Below, piece after piece: positions 1 to 11,977 of a stretch of DNA of 64,000 bases; position 1 is the stretch's first letter, and each line of letters begins with the position of its first letter. Where the stretch lies: the NCBI GenBank assembly GCA_024741835.1, contig JAENRP010000184.1, forward strand, positions 20,765 through 84,764. Direction: 5' to 3'. The translations under genes were made by a program, and so were the position numbers. The stretch is from Diplocarpon mali. Lineage: Eukaryota > Ascomycota > Leotiomycetes > Helotiales > Drepanopezizaceae. The notes under the pieces are model-generated. The model was given only the letters and a program-made list of their open reading frames with translations, made no database searches and had not been told where the DNA came from.

Positions 1-195
1 AGCACGATCTGGCTCGGCTGGTACCTTCATCTTCACCTCATGGGGAGACGTGGTGCTCATACGGCACGAGCTTACTGCAGCCACTGTCAAGCATGCCTTC
101 ACTTCCAGGGCGATTGCGATAGATGGATTGCCGGTCCACAGGGGAGCAGAGTCTCTATCTACCCTTCTGAGCATCCAGGACAAACAAGGGTTCCC
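1..195. other. 3' flank of the Zn2Cys6 regulator gene
   Basis: Non-coding by inspection. It lies just downstream of the stop codon of the minus-strand regulator and probably holds its 3' untranslated region. The short open frame on the plus strand has no recognisable domain and overlaps the end of the regulator. Confidence 0.5.
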
Positions 196-2773
196 TCACC
201 ATCCACTGAACGGCCCGTGAACATTCGACCCGTACGCAGGCTCCATCTGTTGCACCAGATCGTTCAGCCCTTCCCACTCCATGTTCGCCTCCAGCCCATT
301 CAGGTCAATCCCAAGCTCCTGAAGAGCTGAATCCTTCAGCAGCCATGGTGTCGGCGTCACGTAGGGTTGCGGGACCAGCCAGTGCTGTTGATGGTCCACG
401 TACCCGGCGTTCGTGACGTTGTGACTACTGCGCTGGAGATCCAGCATAGCCTGCGTCCCGGGGAAGTAGTCCAGAGCAGGCGGGACATCATTCGCGGGCA
501 TTGAGGGTATGGGTACGTACTCGCTCAGCTGTTTGGCCGCCTCCACAGCCCTCAGTGCCTCGAGGTCCTGAGCTCTCTTTTGCCGGGCCCTCGCAATCAG
601 TTTCTTCATCGGGGCCATCAGCAACACAGGAGCCCCATGCTGTTGGAGATCTCGGAAATCTTGAAGAACGAGGTCCAGGATTCGCCAGGCACGAGTGACG
701 TTGTCATCTGGTTGTCTGACGCACAATTCACTCAGGATGAAGGCAACTGCGTGCCATTGGATGATCGTTCGCATGTACCAGTGCCAGTCCTTCGCAATGT
801 CGGCTTCCAGGTCTCGTCGCAACTCCACCACCTCAATGCTGGAGATGAACATCTTGTCGTAGAGATCATGCGACGTTGCGTCTCGTTCGATCTTTTCCGA
901 GCGCGTCAGAGGAAGGAGGAGCATCGATTCTAGCTTACAGATGACAAGCCCGCATAACTTGGATGCAATCCAAGCAGTTGCGCTGCCATCGGTGCAATGC
1001 CTGACGTACTTCTCCTCGAGAATTGCACAGAATTGTCGAATGCGCTCTTCTTTCCCTGCGACATGATCAGCACCAATAGTGGCATCTTTTAACGGCCTCA
1101 GCAACGTGATTGCCGCAGAGCTGACTTCACAACAGATGAGTGTGATGGTCATCTCTGTAAGCCCAGACCTAGGCTCCGGGAGTGTCTTTGCATCAGGAAG
1201 GAGGTCCGAGTCGTTGATGTTGAGAGGTCGTTTCGTATCAAACGATACGGCATCAATACTCGGGTCGGTTCCGTGTCGGTCCGACAATCGGAAATCTACA
1301 ATGCACAATTGCCACCAGAGACGTCGACGCATCTCAATGTCGAGTGGGCTGAGCCCAAACAGAATTCCATCTCTGTGGAGGCCCAATGACTGGGCAATGC
1401 CAATGGCGCTTCTCACCAACGCCCATCCAGCTCGCGATGCGTCTTCGCATCGGACGACGGCAAGGTAAAGGACAAAAGCTTGTAGCGTGACCAGATCCGA
1501 GGAATCGAGGAATTTGGCGCGGGCCAGAGCTTGCTCGACGCCAAAACGATACTGATGCTTCACGCATTCCCTGATTAGCAATTGCGAAAGCTTCTGTATA
1601 AATAGATATGAAGCTGGCAGCTCGGAAGCAGAGGGCGCGCGGAAAGCACATGGCAGGAAATCTCAAACGTACATAGGCATCCTTTCTCTCAATTGCAAAA
1701 CTGTCCTTGACTTCCTCTTGGGACATACTAGGAGGATATATTAGCAATATACCAACCAGAGTGTGCATGGAAACCTGTTACCTCGTAATCACAGCGAAAT
1801 ACAAGGCGAATAGCAGAGCTTCCGAACTAGGACTTAGCGAGCCAAGATCCCGTGCTGCCTCCATGATTATAACCTTGATTGTAGGGATATGCAAAATCTT
1901 CACCAGAGGATCAACTTTCTGTGCGTACATCTGTAGGTAGATGGGCAGGTGGGAAGGCAGTGGATGCAGATCCTTCACATTGACCTGAGATGAGGAGTAT
2001 CCGAAGACAAAACTCTGATGCTCACTTCCAGGCGTCGTGAAATCAGGAGAAGGTGGGCTGTCTTCCTCCTCTTTGGATTCTCCAAACATCAATTGGACGA
2101 TATCGTCGACCTAGGTCCTGTTTAGCTGCATACTTTCCCAGGGTACGAGTTGGGATACCTCCTCAGTCAGACGGGAGAAGAAAGTGTGTTTGACATATCG
2201 GCTTCTTCCTTCGTCAGACAACATTAGAGCCCCCATCTCCTTGTTACGTAGGATCTCTCCGTCTAGCTCTGAGTTATCCAGCCTAGCATGGCCAGAAAGG
2301 GGGGGATCAGCCTTCGCAGAATTCTCACAGTGACTTCCACCGTTTGGCACCGCCTCGGGGGATCCGTTGGTGGTTACATTCCCATCTACCTCAACATGGC
2401 CGCCCAGTTCTCTTACAATGCCTGGTTATGCATCATCAATACCAGCACGCAGATTGTCCCACAAGCACCTACCCTCGAGGCTGCTCAGCCGCTTCATGAG
2501 CTCCAATTCTCTCCCTGTGTATGGAGTTCCATCTGCCGCCTTTCGTGGTCTCCTGGGAGCGCGTTTTCGAGGGGCAAGCTCGCATTGTAATCCGAATCGA
2601 ACACAGGCCGCGCAAGGAGACTGCCGATCACATCGCACTTTGCGTCGTCGGCAATGCACGCAGCTTCCTATGAGTTGAAAAAACGGCGTGGATGGCGGGG
2701 GAAGGATTGATTGATTTTTCGGAGCGCTTGCAATAGGTTGCCCGGAAGTGCTTGTTGTCGCAGATGCGTTCAT
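196..2773 (-). CDS. Zn(II)2Cys6 fungal-specific transcription factor, 5 exons, about 781 aa
   Basis: Nuclear DNA-binding regulator. My exon model on the minus strand is 2773-2473, 2421-2159, 2110-1782, 1727-1673 and 1593-196; all four introns are GT-AG (48-79 nt) and the frame closes at 781 aa. The N-terminus has a perfect binuclear zinc cluster, C-x2-C-x6-C-x5-C-x2-C-x6-C, at residues 38-64 (CVHCRRRKVRC is the first half), followed by a basic linker rich in R and K. Exon 2 holds the GALMLSDEGRSRYVKHTFF block common in this class. Exons 3-5 carry the fungal-specific transcription factor domain: SEALLFALYFAVI, then YRFGVEQALARAKFL, then AQSLGLHRDG and RRRLWWQLCIVD. The length is usual for the family. 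No neighbouring biosynthetic cluster is visible in this window, so the target genes cannot be guessed. The domain call is firm; the exact splice sites are inferred from reading frame and homology. Confidence 0.9.
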
Positions 2774-3488
2774 GGCTGTGTAGAAGAGGAATGAGAATTC
2801 AACCTCCTCACTCTTGGCTCGGACGTGTCAGCGAACTTTGTCGGTATCAGACGCCATACTGTCAATGAAAATCCGTGGGTTGCAGGAATCACAGCATCCA
2901 ATCGAGGATCTGGACAGGAACTTTCGTCAACATGACATATCATCCCGAGCTTGTCGTGAAAACTGTCGCGGAAACTATAAACCTCCATGCGCCCCGTAAT
3001 CAAAGATAGCGGGGTGCCCTGCGATCTCCAGAAGCTTTCGGGATTCGGTCCGGCATATAAAGACGCCGACCTGAAGACGCCAAGAAAAGCTTACACCTGC
3101 CAGCGCCAGGAATCATCTATATAATTCCAACCGTCAGTCTGTAGCTTCGCAATATATATGGCGTAGTGATGCGACCTAAGCTCATTGGATATACAGTATG
3201 GAGCAGAAACCGGTCGCACCCATCATACGCATAAAGCGACGAGTATCTTCTCTTAAGCAGACAAAGCTGCACTCGCTTGCAAGACTGTTGAGTAGTTGAA
3301 CCGGCATTGCATAATTCGGGTTTAACTGCGAAACTTCTCTGCTCAATGAGTTGTACGAAAACTCCCTTTCCTAATAAAATGGACCTCGAATCATTGTTAG
3401 ATTAAATTCGGGTTAATTATCGACCGAGTTTGTATGCTGATAAATCGGTAGAAAACAAGTGCTCGAGCTCAGCCTTGAAAAGCTATTT
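2774..3488. other. Intergenic region upstream of the regulator
   Basis: Contains the regulator's promoter on its left side. A 77-codon open frame on the minus strand runs into the start of the regulator, but it shows no domain and could at most be a leader ORF. I see no other feature. Confidence 0.4.
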
Positions 3489-3605
3489 TACTTGATCGTA
3501 TCGCAGGCCCAACAAACATCACATTAGCGTATTTGCAAGGGGGTTCAATATGGGCTTGCAAGGTTGAAATATACTTTCATATAATATACTTCGCATCGAT
3601 TATTT
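3489..3605. mobile_element. Degraded copy of a small TIR element (MITE-like)
   Basis: The inner part (ATCGCAGGCCCAACAAACAT, then a stretch ending in AATATACTTTCATATAATA) matches the complete copies at 5559-5668 and 30657-30781. The left end is disturbed by a few extra bases and the right terminal repeat is not intact, so this is a remnant. It is non-coding. Confidence 0.5.
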
Positions 3606-3959
3606 CCTATGCCCCAACTTTTCCCAAACATCACTTCCCGTGCCCGCCTTCTCAAGATTGTCCGCAGCCCTACACAGAACAATGCCCTCTTGTCATCTAC
3701 GCATTGCGAAGTAAAGTATCCAAACGCTACAGAAAAAAAGAAGACTAAAGATGAAGAATGACTTAATATAAATAACCATAACTGGACAGAGAATCAACTA
3801 ACAGATACTTTATACATGTAGATGCAGAAGCCTCCTATCCCTCTTGTTATGTCGAGTTTAGCCATGACGAAAATAAGTAGCAAGTACTGCTAGCTTTCTA
3901 GGCATATTTCATGTCTCTCTTATCTTTATTGCATTTTCCCTATATTAAATTGCTATAGG

Positions 3960-4860
3960 CTAAGGCGCGAGATATGTTTGAGGAGAGAACGACTCAACTC
4001 CTTTACGCGGTGTCTTTTACGAATCTACAGGTTCTTTAAGAATCAGTTTCTTAAAGAGTCTGCAGAGCTGAGACTAAGTCTATTCAATTATAAAATAATT
4101 AAAGCCGAAGTCGAATAAAGCTAGAGCTTTCGGAAACGTTAGAATAAGAGTTTTTTCTCTTTACTATACCACTTCTTTTATAAACACCCTTCACTTTCGA
4201 CCTTTACTTATACACTCTAGGATTGTTCAAAAATATACTTATAAATAACGGAAAGGTTTAATAAAGGATGCAAAGGTGAAATGGATAGGTTAAAGTGTAT
4301 AAGGAGGAGGGGGTCGAAGAGAATGGGAAAGAAAAGGATATATTTCGACAATTTTATATAAAGTTAGTGAAAAGGTTCAAGTCTAAAAGCCGCCGCCTGC
4401 TAGATAAACGCTTGATGTAATTGAATAAATAGCCGCTATTAGTATAGACGGCTTATCTTAAAATAAAGAATCTAAGGCGACTCTATTTATCAAGGCACCT
4501 TTTAAGAACGTACTCGCCCGAGACTTAGAGAGTATAACTATCGACTGAGGTATAGGTTAGATTCTTATTTAAGGAATCGGGAACCATACATATAATAGAC
4601 TAAATAGTGAAGATATGAGGAGTTTTTAAGCTAGATTTTCCTCATATATAAATCCAACTATATCGTTTTCGCTCGTACTATACACTTTAGAGCTAATACA
4701 GTATATTTAAAGGAAAAAAGGGATATAGCTTTGACTCATATTCAAGGAATTAGTGTTCAGAGTGTAAAGGGCTAAATACTAGATTTCAAGAGCTTCTATA
4801 CTAGTTTCTCCTAATACATGATCTGATTAAAGTGTTTTTCGCTAATATTATATATCTTTT
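3960..4860 (+). repeat. RIP-degraded dispersed repeat, copy 1
   Basis: AT-rich non-coding block matching 5690-6425 in direct orientation and 20500-21200 and 21478-22175 in inverse orientation. Shared landmarks, in order, are: an ACGCGGTGTCTTTTACGAA stretch; a CTGCAGAGCTGAGACTAAGT stretch; a GCGACTCTATTTATCAAGGC stretch; and an AGTATAACTATCGACTGAGG stretch. The copies differ mainly by transitions, as expected after RIP. There is no open frame of interest. It could be a solo LTR or a non-autonomous element; I cannot tell which. A fragment resembling the end of the small TIR element (CTGCGACGAAGTA) lies just beyond it at about 4949-4961. Confidence 0.65.
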
Positions 4861-4861
4861 A

Positions 4862-5556
4862 GAACCAATATCATCTATTATAAGGAAAAAAGGTTTTAGA
4901 AAAGTCGAGGCATAAGAAATAATTGAGTTATACCGCGCACGTTTGGACTGCGACGAAGTAAAAAGAGCCAAATTAGACTGACGGATAGACCTGGGCGCAA
5001 TCTTATTATTTTCCTCCTTGTTAAACTCAACTTCGTATGCTATCGGTAACCTTTCTATTGCTTGCATATTTATGATAAAAGGAGTAGCTTAACTATCTCA
5101 CCTCCCTAATCATCACCCACCGGTCCACTACCAGAGCCTCGGCTGACCCTAAAATTAGTGTAACTGAGCAGATAGATTACGCAACTCCACGGAAAACACC
5201 TCGAGCTGGAGCTTTTCAGTAATGTGATTAGCTGCTGAAAATATTCCTGTGAAGCCAGCCATGATAGAGCTTGCAGATCCGCATAACATAGGCCTACTTG
5301 TGGCAGAAATGGGTTATGGCGTACTCCCGTTCCTGTAATTTCAAGTACAGTGGATCAGAACTAGGGCAGAATTCCCTTGCAAAGTTGGGACTCTTCAGGT
5401 ATTCAGAGAAGTGACCAGACGCCTTTAACGCTCAAAAAATAACAACAATGGACTGTTCTTACTTTCCAGGTACTGTGGATCCAGAAACCTATCAATTACA
5501 TCACTTGAAGTACAGTTCCATTGCAGAGTAGAGTAGGCAAATATCGTTATCAAATA
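4862..5556. other. Intergenic spacer
   Basis: No gene recognised. A short stretch near 4949-4961 matches the terminal repeat of the small TIR element; otherwise I see nothing. Confidence 0.4.
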
Positions 5557-5558
5557 TA

Positions 5559-5668
5559 CTTTGTCGTAGGCCAAACAAACACTATATTGGCGTATGTACA
5601 AGGATGGGGCCTTGGTAAATTCAAGGTTAATGTACTTTCATACGATGTTTATTTAGCCTGCGACAAAG
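5559..5668. mobile_element. Complete small TIR element (MITE-like), 110 bp, TA target site
   Basis: The ends are inverted repeats: CTTTGTCGTAGGCC on the left and GCCTGCGACAAAG on the right. They are flanked on both sides by TA (5557-5558 and 5669-5670). This matches the architecture of Tc1/mariner-type miniature elements, which duplicate TA on insertion. The interior is non-coding. A second complete copy is at 30657-30781, sharing the ends and internal motifs such as ACTTTCAT. No transposase is visible in the window. Confidence 0.75.
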
Positions 5669-5689
5669 TATGTCAATCGGCTAGGAGAC

Positions 5690-6425
5690 AATGACTCACC
5701 ACCCATACGCGGTGTCTCTTACAAACCTGCAGATTCTTTTAAGAGTTTGCAGAGCCGAGATTAAGTCCTTTTGGCTACGAGATAATCAAACCTTAAGTCA
5801 AATAAAGCTCGAACTTTTTAAAAGCATTGGGATGCAAAATCTTCACATACCGTCTGTACAAATACCCTCTTCTTTCTACCACTACTAATATGCTCTAGAA
5901 TTATTTAAATATATACTTGTAACTAAAGGAAGGGCTTAATCATAGAAATGAAAGAGAATAAGGCGAGTTGAAGTGTACAAGGAAAAGGAAAAGGGGAAAG
6001 GAAATATCTTAAAGCTTCACAGCTTTCGGTGATTTTCTTCGATGATTTTTATGTTAATATTAAAACTTTTACAAAGGGTTCCGATTAATAGCCACCACTA
6101 CTTAGTAAGACGCTAGATATCATTAAATAAATAATTATATTAGCAGGCAGGGCTATTCCAAAAATAAGGAACTTGAGGTGACTCTACTTATGTAGGCACA
6201 ACTTCGACAACATATACTAGCATAGGACTTGGAGAGAATAACTATTAGCTACGGTGTGGGTTAGAATCTTATTTAAGGAAGCGAGGATTTTAGTTATAAG
6301 AGGCTCAATACTAAATTTAAGGAGTTTATGACTAATTTCTCCTTGTACCTGATCCGATTATCCTGTTTTTCGCTAATACCACGTAGTTTCGAATTAATTT
6401 AGCAAATTAGAAGGAAAAAAAATCA
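5690..6425 (+). repeat. RIP-degraded dispersed repeat, copy 2
   Basis: Same family and orientation as 3960-4860, beginning 20 bp after the complete small TIR element. The landmarks are all present in altered form: ATACGCGGTGTCTCTTACAA, TTGCAGAGCCGAGATTAAGT, GGTGACTCTACTTATGTAGG, AGAATAACTATTAGCTACGG. It is shorter than copy 1. Non-coding. Confidence 0.65.
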
Positions 6426-7484
6426 ATCGGCTGCTTCGCTTGTAATATGTACCTCGTTTATATACCAAGAGTACGCCTGGCTTGATCTATATACTACTCG
6501 TTTCTAGCTGATAATACTAACTGAGCAGGAATTTGTTGTTGGGAGAAACAAAAGGCCTTGCGTCGTGACTCAGCGGGTGGCAGCTCCAATAGCAAAGGTC
6601 GGACCAGTAACATGTGCCATGTATCAATTCGCACTGTACGTTGTAGGTATTCGCATGTCTTATGATAATTGAGGAAAGCATTGGCACCCTTTTATGGCTT
6701 ATGGTTCTGGGGATGCGGTATACGGCACGGCACACTTGAAGGAATGTTTGACTTGTTAATCATCGAGAGCTTCTGATTGTATTCTCTATTAGGGTCATGA
6801 GTTTGTGAGGAAGTAAATATTGTAAGGTAGTCGAGCTTCCTGGGGGTTACCCTGGGTTCTGGGCTGTATATCAAGAGATGTAGTTGTGAAAATTTATGGA
6901 TACCTGACTACAATCATTGGTGCGTCAAGTCTTCAAGTCTTCAAGTCTTCAATTCTTCAATTCTTCAAAGATTCCAAAGATCAGCTCACCAGAGAACTCC
7001 GTCCGTTTAGTCCTAATTCTGGAACAAAACCAGAACAAATTTTTCGATGAGTTTTCATGGCATAATCTGTATATTTATACGCCAGAGCTGCGATCCCCTG
7101 CGCCTGCCTCTAGTATCTGACATGTCCTTCACAAGCTGAGAATATCTCCAAGTAATATAACAAGCATCACAGACTAGCTTTCAAGATCTAACCCTCGATT
7201 CTAGTTTATATCATTTTTTCATTGGCATTCTTTCCCTTGCACACCTGTAAAGAGACCTGGGCATTGATATCCGATCACGTTTTGTACGAAGCCAAAGGTG
7301 AGTTTGGCTTGATCGCGTCCAGAGCGAAGTTAAGTAGCAAGCAAATTCAATGATCTCTGGCGTCTTTTGTATCATCTTCCTCTTGCCTTTCAAACCCGTC
7401 CTCAACACGAGATAAGATCACTTCTTGTGCCGCCCAACATAAGACACCCCCTCCGACTCTGAGACTATTCCTCGATCTGTTGCA
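6426..7484. other. Intergenic region with a short 9-bp tandem repeat
   Basis: Probably includes the promoter and 5' untranslated region of the gene starting at 7485. At about 6927-6970 there are five imperfect copies of a 9-bp unit (TCTTCAAGT, then TCTTCAATT). No gene recognised. Confidence 0.4.
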
Positions 7485-8744
7485 ATGAATCTTACTGTAT
7501 CGTCAGAAGGGTTGGAGGAATCATTCATCGTACCCGCGCCACATGAAGGACGCCAAAAAAGATCCAAAGAGGGAAAATCGGCCGAGGAGCAGGAGAGAAA
7601 GAGACAGAAGAGGGAACGACGACAAAAGGCCAAAAGGACCGAGAAGAAAGCTGTGGCTACTCAACAAAACCACAAGGATATCGACGTGAAGAAAAGAGGC
7701 ACCCAGGCTTCTCTTAATAGCAAAGCAACTAGATCAACACATGCTGTGCTCGTTGGTACTGAGCAGACATCAGCTGAGGTCCCTTTACAAATTGACAAAG
7801 AGGTCATATTTGTCAAGCCTCCTTTATTTTCTAACTCCCCAGAGGCCATTGCCGCGAGCATTATTTCTTCACATGCCAAAGATATCAAAAGATCTAGAAA
7901 TATCTTTGATCCAAAAGATGAAGATTTAGTCCCCTCAATCTCAGAGGATGCTCAACCCCAGACTGGCCACTCCTCTCACCCAACAGTTGACCGACCACCC
8001 ACCCCGACCACATCTTCTCCGACGGCCAGAGCACCCCGCTCTGATACTGAACGCTTTCCGTTCCGGTATCCAGAGCCTCTCAGTGACATGGACAGCGGAA
8101 GTGATTTCGAAGAGACAATCGTCACCGCGGGGGCACAGGCAACACTCTCTCGTCCGTCTAGAACTCCCTTAAAATCTCATCTCCTAGCCAATTCAAATGC
8201 CCAGGCAAAAGAATCGGACGACGAGGAACCAGAGGACTCAGATGGCGAGCAAGAGAACACATCCGAGCCCGTTCGCCATGTCGGATTCCCATCCCCAGAT
8301 GAGCTACCCAAGTGGTTCCCAAAGAGCATCAAGAAGATGTACGAAGTTGATCGTCACGGTGGCGCTCTAACATTCAAGGTGAGCTTGCGATCCCCAGGAA
8401 TATGATGGCCTCGCTGACAGGACCCATAGGAACTCAACCAAATCACCCGCTTTCGCTTCGCTCTCTCCCCCATCCTGCGCCGGAAGTGGAGGACCTATCT
8501 CGCAGCCGGCGAGGCGCGCTTCAAACTCCAGAACGCCGTCCGACGCCTCCGCGTGCGCGCCCCAACACGAGCTTTCTACGAATTCCGCCAGCAGCAGTAC
8601 CGCGACTGGAAGGCTAAAGCTCTCAGGGCCTGGAGGAAGCTGGAGAAGACTCATCTGGGCGTGGTGGTCTTGGATGCGACGATCGGCATCAACTTCCGCC
8701 AGGAGAGAATGATCTACGAGAAGAGGCTTAGGGGTCGGATGTAA
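7485..8744 (+). CDS. Conserved-looking charged protein of unknown function, 402 aa, 2 exons
   Basis: I do not recognise this protein. Exons are 7485-8378 and 8430-8744, joined by a 51-nt GT-AG intron (8379-8429) that gives a continuous 402-aa frame. Residues about 25-60 are extremely basic (a run such as KRQKRERRQKAKR), which looks like a nuclear or nucleolar localisation stretch with coiled-coil tendency. The middle is low complexity, rich in S, P, D and E (ESDDEEPEDSDGEQE). The C-terminal 120 residues look folded: PKWFPKSIKKMYEVDR, FRFALSPILRRKW, then a basic amphipathic stretch rich in R, W and A (YRDWKAKALRAWRKLEK), ending ERMIYEKRLRGRM. The intron sits inside this C-terminal domain. A nuclear chromatin or RNA-linked role is a guess from composition only. 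Confidence 0.75.
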
Positions 8745-10720
8745 CGTGCTACTCATGATCGATACTTCTGCGAAAATGGTGACGAGAAACGGTGTTGAGA
8801 GAGCAATGAGGCTCTCCAAAGCTCCGGATGATTTCGCAATACAGCCAGGGATATGTGAGATGAAAATGCAACTTGACAGCCATCCTTTCACACGAGCAGC
8901 TACCAATCTCGTAGATAATGCGGAGAGGGCGCCAGTGACTGAATCAGTAGAAAGTATTTTATAAACCAAGCCACAATTCGCTTCGCATTTTCCTGTCTCT
9001 GGCATCTCTACTAATATCAGTCAGGAATATCTCGAAGACAACAGTTACTTCCCAGCCCCAACAGAATCCCTTATTCTGGAGCAGCTTCCCAGACCTACCC
9101 AGATGGCACCTCCATCACACTCCAAGTCATCTTGCAGCGCCGGCGCCTGGCGCGGAGTTTCCGGTGATGCTGTGACGCTTCCCATGTCGTCGTGCTAAGC
9201 GAGAGGTGGTACTCTTCGGGCGGCAGCTGTCAAGTGCCCTCCCCGTGTCGAAACCGCGAGCGTCCTACATCCACGGAAAGAAAACAGGATCGCGTCTGGG
9301 ATGCTCTGAATAGATAAGCCATATACTTGAACCGCCGGCGGGCTGCAAGTTGCAAGCGCCTGGCGAGGGTGCGGTGTAAGCTTGAGCTGTGATGTTGTAC
9401 CACTCTGCTGGATCCCGGGGTTTTGATCTGATCGCATGGTCGACCGAGGAGCAGAGAGAGTAAGACGTGAGGTTGGATGTACGAGATTCTGCGGTAACTC
9501 CAGTCTTCTCTAACGCGCGATCGCTGTGCTCTGGTGGAGAGGAGGAGCAGGATTGACGCCCTGTACCGCGTATTTAATGTCTCTAGGTTCCTATGGTCAG
9601 CGCCGGTCCCAGCCATCGTTGGTGATGGGTTTCACAGCCAGGCAACCTCTGCCTCGACTGCACTTCCATTAACACCATCCTGCAACGATATATATATACT
9701 CTGGAACCTAAGCACGAGACACGACTGCGATGGTCAAGCGTTTGGCTTTTTTGGACGGGGGCAAAGAGCCGCAGCGCCACTGCGTACACTGGCCTTGATC
9801 GAGGTCTATCAGTTGAGCTTGGCTGATTGATGTCTGAGAGTCCAGTTGTTTTGATTACCCCCCTTTGGATATACGCTGGGCGGCTGTTCATCTCTGGAGG
9901 GGTTCTTTTCATGTTTCTGAGGGGGTACTGATATTGGCATATTCGATAATGCTTTCTGTCCTCTCTCGCTATCTACGAGTCTTGGTACGGCATCTCTCTC
10001 AAGCTGCTGACAGATCCCAGGTCCGCCCTCGTCAAGTGTGACCGCGGACACACGATCCGGTCTCTCGAGCGCAAATCATCCATCGTTTCTTATCCCTTCC
10101 CGTGCCGCAGCACATTGCGTAGAGAATGACAGAAGATGAAACCCTGCTCGCCGTCGCCGTCGCCGTCACTGTCTCCATCCCTAGTTTTGGGACGAAACCG
10201 CTCGCTACGCGACATCTGAAGCATCAATTGTCGCACAGTCGCAGCTCACTTCACTTGGCGCGGGGGTTTTGGCGCGGGACGCCCATACCCACCGATTCTC
10301 AATATACGCAGAAAGGCCAAACGGCGTACAGCTTCGCTTCCCTGCTGTAGGACAGAGATCATGAATCTCCGCCGGGCTATCGGTGTACTTCCATTCTGCC
10401 GCCTGTGCTCAGTCTGATGGCGGTTACCAACCAGGTCTTCAGACGGGGAACATCGTATATAGAGACCGCAGCGCCCCTCATCTTGACATTTCTGCGTGGC
10501 TCTATTTTGTTTCGTGCACTTCGTGCTGTGCTACCCTCTCCCCGTCACTCTTTTGCTCTTGTGAGTTTTGGTTCTTTGCTGGACTGGCGCCATACTTCCT
10601 TCACTACTCTGCTTCGGCTCTACGACCTCGCTGGTAGATCAACGAGGTTTCTGGTATACTCCTTACCTGCTTACTACCCAGACTTTGTGACTGCTACACA
10701 AACTATTACACATAATCGTC
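8745..10720. other. Intergenic region, about 2 kb
   Basis: Many short open frames on both strands, none with a recognisable domain, conserved motif or plausible splice partner. The right part probably contains the promoter and leader of the gene at 10721. A (CGCCGT)3 microrepeat lies near 10150. Nothing else seen. Confidence 0.4.
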
Positions 10721-11977
10721 ATGTTGTTCCAAAAGATATCGCTTGCAACCCTGGGCCTCGCTGTCGCGAATGAGGCAGCGACTATCCCAGAGTTTGACGG
10801 ACCGAGACAGCTTGGGATAGTCCAGAGACAGGTTGGCGGCAACAAGTTCGGCGGTGGGCGAGACTTTGGTGGTAAGAATGCTGCCAAGGCTCGGAAAGGA
10901 GCGAAGACGACGACAATAGCAGTAGCAGCAAAGACTTCAGCGGCTGCTACTGGAGACGACAGTGTTGGTATGTTAGGACCTCTTCGATTGTGAGGGTTTG
11001 CTGGGCGTTTATCAAGCCAGCAGCCTGATATCAATCTTTGGTCTTGTATTCCGTTCGACAAACCATACTGACTCACTCAAGCCATATCAGGAAGTTCTTG
11101 CTTGGATACTAAAAACATCCAAACCGGGTCAGAATTGACGGGTCAAGAAAGCCCAACAGCAGGTCAAGCATCTTCCGCAACGTAAGTTTCTTGATTCGAA
11201 CCCGGGATATGCAGACTGAATGACACGTCCAGTGACGCTAACAACTTCATCAACTTCTGTTCAGGCGAAACGACTACTAACGGCCTTCAAGTGAAAGCAG
11301 GCTCTTGCAACGGTATAGTCATGGGTAAAATACCGTCGACATCCAACATGATCTCCGCGATCATCACGTCGCCGGAGCCAGGAGAAGACCTCCCAGTCGG
11401 CAAGACTTTTACCGTCTCCATACAGACCAAAGGTCTAGCCGCCGGGTCCTTCACCAACGCGGCAGCAACATACTACTCGGCTCCCCAAGACCTTAACAGT
11501 CAAGGACAAGTAATCGGACACACGCATCTGACCATCCAAGATCTCGGCAGCAGTCTGCAGCCTAACAGCGCCCCGGACCCCGTTCTGTTTGTGTTCTTCA
11601 AGGGTGTCAACGATGCCGGCGATGGCAACGGGCTGCTGTCCGCCACTGTCACTGATGGTCTCCCGGCTGGAAACTACAGAGTGTGCAGTATGACCTCGTC
11701 GTCCAACCACCAGCCTGTCCTGATGCCGGTCGCTCAACGTGGAGCCCAAGATGATTGCCAGAAGTTCACCGTCGGCGCTGGCACTGGTTCGTCTCCCTCC
11801 CAACCCAAAATACTCTGGACTCTCTCCCCATATCGTTTCAATCCACATTTGTGGACAGAGACTAACCTGCCACAAGACAGTGCAGAAACTACAGCCGCAG
11901 TCGCCGCAACCAAAGCAGCCACCACCAAAGCAGGCGCAAGTAGAGCTGCCGGTGGTAGGAAGGGCAGCAACGGGTAA
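10721..11977 (+). CDS. Secreted fungal cell-surface protein, 4 or more exons
   Basis: Extracellular, probably cell-wall associated. Exons are 10721-10967, 11091-11181, 11233-11786 and 11877-11977 or beyond. The introns are GT-AG, the last with a GTTCGT donor and an ACTAAC branch site. The N-terminus resembles a weak signal peptide (MLFQKISLATLGLAVA) followed by an R-Q maturation-like site (IVQRQ). The core is a conserved ascomycete domain: NNFINFCSG, AGSCNGIVMGKIPS, SAIITSPEPGE, AAGSFTNAAATYY, GHTHLTIQDLG, FVFFKGVNDAGDGNG, LPAGNYRVCSMTSSSNHQP, VAQRGAQDDC. I have seen related proteins labelled ribosomal protein s17, which would be a misnomer; that recollection is not checked. The tail is rich in A, T and K, typical of wall proteins. 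Either translation stops at 11975-11977 or a donor at 11974 leads to more exons (see next entry). Confidence 0.8.

Noticed and set aside
2770..3003. 77-codon open frame just upstream of the Zn2Cys6 regulator
   Set aside because: No domain and overlaps the regulator start by a few bases; at most a leader ORF.
9195..10350. Several overlapping open frames of 74-128 codons on both strands
   Set aside because: No domains, no signal peptide, no splice partners; they overlap each other on opposite strands and look like chance frames in GC-balanced promoter DNA.
11195..11212. tRNA T-arm-like stretch (GATTCGAACCCGGGAT)
   Set aside because: Falls inside a 51-nt intron of the cell-surface protein gene; no acceptor stem, D-arm or anticodon arm around it.
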